DNA from: Choanephora cucurbitarum
Taxonomy: Eukaryota; Mucoromycota; Mucoromycetes; Mucorales; Choanephoraceae
NCBI GenBank assembly: GCA_025331435.1
Contig: JAIWNI010000032.1
Coordinates: forward strand, 1-64,000
Reading direction: 5' to 3'
DNA length: 64,000 nucleotides
The position numbers and the translations under genes were made by a program. Below, piece by piece: positions 60,501 to 64,000 of this stretch. Under the pieces are notes generated by a model that saw nothing but the letters and a program-made list of their open reading frames with translations, was not told the DNA's origin and searched no databases. Position 1 is the stretch's first letter. The number at the start of each line of letters is the position of its first letter.

Positions 60501-60646
60501 TCACTCTCAAGGTGAACAGGTTGAAGTGCAGTCCATAAAAGCTGAGGCTGAAGTTCATACAACTCTTGAATAGTGTCAAAATCCAAAGCTTCGATAGCTG
60601 TTGTCCAGTCCAACAAGAGCGCTTCGTCGATTTCAATTCCAGTCAT
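54600..60646 (-). CDS. Ankyrin-like N-terminus plus anillin/Bud4-type C-terminal PH protein
   Basis: Six exons (60646-60347, 60261-58926, 58857-57721, 57669-55213, 55099-54996, 54938-54600) join without a stop into 1890 residues. The N-terminal 150 residues resemble ankyrin repeats (PLHHILFDYG, then TTMHLAYLLNQPNLTQQLIEKGA). Long disordered Ser/Lys/Glu-rich linkers follow, including a pentapeptide array and a decapeptide array. The last 350 residues are the anillin/Bud4 module: YGKMYIGVSGAHSVLLPLP, an IRECxx-like VPKSLRECDLTLKIRQWHDT, CQGKKIWERHFYRLIGSQL and a PH domain ending near FPNYYLDCVSDSLEESEEW. In the family this module binds septins, Rho and phosphoinositides at the bud neck or division site. 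The ankyrin-like head is the unusual part. Splitting into two genes is unlikely, because exon 2/3 and 3/4 phases match and no start or stop signals intervene. Confidence 0.85.
56430..56765 (-). repeat. 30-bp (decapeptide) degenerate tandem array in the Bud4-like gene
   Basis: About ten copies of a ten-residue unit near AYENINTKSD / AYESIDAKSS, with spacing exactly 30 bp in the central copies and growing divergence toward the C-terminal side. It lies in the disordered linker ahead of the anillin/PH module. Confidence 0.75.
58525..58845 (-). repeat. 15-bp (pentapeptide EKQPL) tandem array in the Bud4-like gene
   Basis: About 21 copies of a 15-bp unit encoding (L/F/I)EKQ(P/S), running without frame breaks at the start of exon 3. 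Copies differ at few positions and blocks of identical variants recur, suggesting recent unequal exchange. The length is therefore likely to vary between strains (inference). Confidence 0.9.
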
Positions 60647-61467
60647 GGTTATGCCTCTTTTTTTTGCTTTGGATAAAAGGAAGGACGTGGATTATATAAA
60701 TAGAGAAATGAGATCGAAGAAGCAGAAGAAAAGGAAGAAATTAAATACTTGGAAGGGGCGTTCAGATGTATCGAACGGAGTTTCTTTTTTTTTTTTGCGG
60801 GAAATAGACACCATTTTCGGAAATAGATTGCACAAAGAAAGGAATTTTTACAGTTGTACGATCTTAATATAGTTCTTTGACCAAGAAAAAAAAGAAGCAG
60901 GGACAAGCTTGTTTCAACAAGTCATGGAAATAATCCTAAGTGGATGTTTGCTGGAAGTATGAAATACCCAACGTGTCTCTTCTTTTAAAGTTATGTTTAA
61001 AACTAGTTCAGAAGAATCAAGCCATCTGTTAATCTGCTCTAAAACTTGTGTTTATATTTGAAATCATCCTGCTCGGGTTAGGTACAAACTGACCAAAGCA
61101 CACAAGAATGTGCCAATCTTTTGTGAGGCGAAATCTGATTTCGGGATCTTCAGGCAGAATCTACCAGCACAAATCTTGACTATAAGAACTTGCCTATCAA
61201 AACTCTTCTGAGGAGCTAGTTCAATTTATACCCAATCTCTTTTTCAAGACTTTTATCTATTTCCAAAAATATTAATCGCCAACAGCTTTTTAATGGTTTC
61301 TTTTAGGTTACTTCAAGTCTAAAATCGCTTTTTGATGATTTCTAACTTGAAAAAAAAAGAGAAGGAGAGAGACAAGAAAACGCAAAGAGATAAACATGTA
61401 AAAGAATGCGAAAAAAAGATAGTCTGCTCACTTGTTGTCACAATGAACCTTAACCTATTTTTTTTGT
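60647..61467. promoter_or_regulatory. Upstream region of the Bud4-like gene
   Basis: About 820 bp before the MITE. The segment next to the start codon is rich in A/T and pyrimidines on the minus strand. No other gene is recognised. The open frames near 60573-60906 are low-complexity shadows. Confidence 0.4.
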
Positions 61468-61713
61468 ATGTACAGTCAACCAAAGAAAGTTTTGTGTGAT
61501 TTCATGTTTGGACATGGTCTTCTCAACGATCATAACTATGTTAACAATCTTACTTCTTGTTTCAGGAGTTAAGCGAGACATTTTAAACGTTCTTCTTATT
61601 GCAATTTGTTAGAAATAAAAAGAGTTTGTATAGCAATGTTCAAAGGATGAACCTTCATCAAAAGTATTTCGAAATTTGAAATCCCACAAAACTTTCTTTG
61701 GTTGACTGTACAT
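61468..61713. mobile_element. Tc1/mariner-type MITE, 246 bp
   Basis: Terminal inverted repeats of 37 bp (61468-61504 and 61677-61713) match at 36 of 37 positions, starting ATGTACAGTCAACC. The internal 172 bp are non-coding. The ends contain TA followed by CAGT, the usual Tc1/mariner layout with a TA target duplication. Symmetry extends three bases beyond that TA, so the exact end is open. Near-identity of the ends suggests a fairly recent insertion or strong selection on them. Confidence 0.85.
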
Positions 61714-62621
61714 CTCCTTGGTCATAGCAAAGGCGCCACTGATTTTTTTTTACGAAAAATGAACAATAAAAGAAAACTACATACTGCACTTTACGTATGC
61801 TTTTTTGTTAAGCTTTACAATGGATTCGTTGACTACTCAGATACGCTATCAAAATGGTTCATTGTTGCGACTGTCTTTTAGCATGACTGATTGACTTTGA
61901 TATATTAACTGATTTCACTTTTTCTCTTCGCCTAATAAACACGAGCCTAGTTTTTGTCTCATTAACTTTTCAAGGCACTCTCAGTCAAATGAAGTGTCAT
62001 CGACTACAAACAGCAGTAGAAGCATTGGTGACACTAAGCCTATTACAAGGAAGGAAGCTTGTGAAATCCCCGACATGAGCTTCCAATACTGCAATCGCCG
62101 TCTTGGATGTGTTGAGATTGGCGCTCAATCAAGTGAATTTGAGACCAAGGTATTACAGAAAGCATACTTCAAGCGCCCTGTAATGCTCCAAAAGCAAGCC
62201 GTTGCCGTCAGACATGTGGGTATTGTAATCGATTGTAAGTACACATCATAAACAATTAGACAAGTACTAACAACTTTGATTGTTCGATAAAGCAACAATA
62301 TCCAGGCAATGGCTCTGGAGAAGGCTAAAGGCTCCTTGTTTGTTGTGAAGCGCTCGACACACCTTGCTTTTCCCACCAGCATCAATGAATTCTCCAGCAA
62401 GCACATACCAATCTTGCATCTGATGCTAAGCATAAGAAAGATAATAGCCAATGACATTGAAGTCATTAAGGCTATACAAAGAGGAGTACCTGTGTACTCA
62501 TTGCGCAAGAGAAAAACTTGTCTTTAATAAATTCATTGTATTATTATCGTTATTTTAACTTTTAATCTTTGGCTTTCTTTCTTTCCATCTCTGCATTCTT
62601 TTTCTTATGATGCTCTTAATG
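61714..62621. other. Region before the mariner relic
   Basis: Two open plus-strand frames, 61994-62251 and 62309-62527, contain ordinary-looking protein sequence but no domain I can name. They may be decayed 5' parts (DNA-binding half) of the transposase that follows, or an unrelated small gene. No splice path joining them convincingly was found. Confidence 0.35.
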
Positions 62622-63250
62622 CAGTCGAGAGAAACGGCCCATGTAAAATCGAAGAGCGATTTAATTGGGTAATGAATCAGTTGCAGACTGACATGGACTT
62701 CATGAGAAACTGTGTGTTTATTGACGAAGCCGCGTTTCACATCAATATGAAGCGTTCTATGGCTTGGTCCAAAAAAGGTGAAAGAGCTGTAATTATTGTA
62801 CCTAAGGCAAGGGCAAACTACAATACTTGGAGCTATAAGCCCATATGGTGTAGTAAATGTCAGAGTTAGACGTCCAAAAATCCAGGCTGCAAGCAAGAAA
62901 AGAAAAACTGTTGATGGCTCTTCATCATCTCATAAAAAGATTAAAGGTGGTGCTGTAACTGGCCACCACTTCAATTTTGTTGCCAGTTGCATGGAAGTCA
63001 TGGATAGTCACCCTGTGTTTTAGGGCCATTACATTGTGATAGATAATGCTCCAATCCACAAACATAAGAACATTCAAGAGTACATTGAGAGTTGTGAATA
63101 TCGCTGGGTATACCTTCATCCCTACTCTCCAGAACTCAATCCTATTGAGCAGTTTTGGTCAGTGGTCAAGAGCAAGCTTAAAAGAGAAAAGCTATTGGAA
63201 GAAGAGACAGTGACTCTGAGAATTCAAGATACTGGCAACAAGGTTTCGAT
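62622..63250 (+). pseudogene. Tc1/mariner-IS630 superfamily transposase, DD34E, degraded
   Basis: The catalytic domain is recognisable: CVFIDEAAFHINMKRS (first Asp, about 62724), GAISPYGVVNVRVRRP, GHYIVIDNAPIHKHK (second Asp, about 63037) and HPYSPELNPIEQFW (Glu), with 34 residues between the second Asp and the Glu. A one-base frameshift near 62825 separates the first block from the rest, and a TAG interrupts it at 63022, just before the second catalytic block. It is therefore not functional as read. No matching terminal repeats were found around it. Confidence 0.85.
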
Positions 63251-63309
63251 TAGCAACCTTCGAGGATTTTTTATTATTATTATTCTTCGAGACTTGAAGA
63301 CTGCTTAAG

Positions 63310-63682
63310 CAGAAAGCCTATTTAATATTTTCGTTCACTTTGCTCACGATTTTTTTTATGAGCGATGTTTTTTAGTGAGCCATTTTTTATTCTTTTTGTG
63401 AGCGAGTAATTTCCGGAAATAGTGTACAAGCAATGAGAAAAGATTCAAATGACAACAATCATTATGTACAACTGTAAGGCATGCCTCATTGTTTGAGAAA
63501 AAAAGATATTTATTGTATTGTTTTAGTTTGAACAGAGCTTGTAAGAATGCTATTACTCTCGCCAAGTACGAAAAACTACTTGCAGTGCAAGAACGTTCCA
63601 TTATAGAAATTCAGGGAAATGCTTCCAAATTCGAGGTCTGTCCTGATGCCATGTCTAAAGCAGGTAGCGATGACTTCAACAA
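63310..63682. other. Spacer with unassigned open frame
   Basis: It starts with AT-rich sequence after the transposase relic. A plus-strand frame at about 63518-63686 (including KYEKLLAVQERSIIEIQGN) could be an upstream exon of the gene at the right edge or unrelated. No clear splice sites decide this. Confidence 0.3.
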
Positions 63683-64000
63683 ATGAAAGCGATGGCTTTA
63701 TTAAATATTATCATAGAAACCCGGAGACATGAACTTCAGAATAGGATAGATGATATCAAAGAATCGTAAGTAAAATAGTAGAAAAAAAAAGAGGACATAG
63801 GATTGACTCAATTTGGTGCTGTCTAGAATAAGCGATTTGCAGGCAGTGTTTGTGCAGGAATGGATGAATGCACTCACTCAAGCATCAAATACCGAGACAC
63901 AGCTCAGTTATATCCAATTGCCTACAAAGGATGAGGATGTTGCTCATTTAGCCGATCCAGAGAAGTACAATTCAGTTATTAAGAAATTCGAAGAAGAAGC
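63683..64000 (+). CDS. Unidentified protein, N-terminal part (runs off the right edge)
   Basis: An ATG at 63683 begins MKAMALLNIIIETRRHELQN and continues to a GTAAGT donor after 63767. The exon resumes at 63828 after a CTGTCTAG acceptor in matching phase, with SDLQAVFVQEWMNALTQASN and onward through a charged stretch to the window end. The predicted segment is helical and acidic with no recognised domain. The overlapping upstream frame leaves the true start uncertain. The splice junction preserving a long frame is the main support for a real gene. Confidence 0.45.

Noticed and set aside
54600..60646. Two separate genes (ankyrin protein and Bud4)
   Set aside because: Exon phases match at every junction and no stop or new promoter-like region separates them.
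4..64000. tRNA genes, rRNA or CRISPR arrays
   Set aside because: No tRNA box B-like motif in plausible context, no rRNA similarity, and the tandem arrays lack unique spacers.

Overview
The window is nuclear DNA from a filamentous fungus, most likely one of the Mucoromycota (Mucorales type). The evidence is AT-rich intergenic DNA, many short (about 45-80 nt) GT-AG introns, conserved proteins typical of that lineage (full-length cytoplasmic dynein heavy chain, NUP93/NIC96, TOM70, mitochondrial ClpX, an anillin/Bud4-type PH protein, a MiT/TFE-like bHLH factor), and a mobile-element set (MULE, Helitron, Tc1/mariner) common there. No species is assigned. Exon models were built by hand from splice sites and reading-frame continuity; every conserved gene reported as complete closes in frame.

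Layout: (1) 1-17164, minus strand: a Cnn_1N coiled-coil microtubule-organising protein (running off the left edge) lies 85 bp downstream of an eight-exon, about 4704-residue cytoplasmic dynein heavy chain gene. (2) 17165-20027: a gene-free divergent promoter region. (3) 20028-29523: bHLH factor (+), NUP93/NIC96 (+), mitochondrial ClpX (+) and a Csm3/Swi3/TIPIN-type replication-fork protein (-) convergent with ClpX. (4) 29524-47880: an 18-kb accessory island without conserved cellular genes. It holds a Pif1/Helitron helicase fragment, two 15-bp degenerate tandem arrays, an apparently intact MULE transposase fused to an OTU-type protease domain, a badly decayed Helitron, and two small secreted-protein genes that share promoter, leader and signal peptide but not the mature part. 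(5) 47878-60646: RPL18 (+), TOM70 (-), a GT64-type glycosyltransferase (-), and a 1890-residue protein joining an ankyrin-like N-terminus, long repeat-rich linkers and a C-terminal anillin/Bud4 PH region (-). (6) 60647-64000: a Tc1/mariner-type MITE, a decayed DD34E transposase, and the start of an unidentified gene leaving the right edge.

The housekeeping genes do not form one pathway. Still, dynein beside a gamma-tubulin-recruitment type protein, and a septin/contractile-ring type anillin elsewhere, give the window a cytoskeletal flavour. The most unusual items are the transposase-OTU fusion with its subterminal repeats, the secreted-peptide pair, and the ankyrin-anillin composite.
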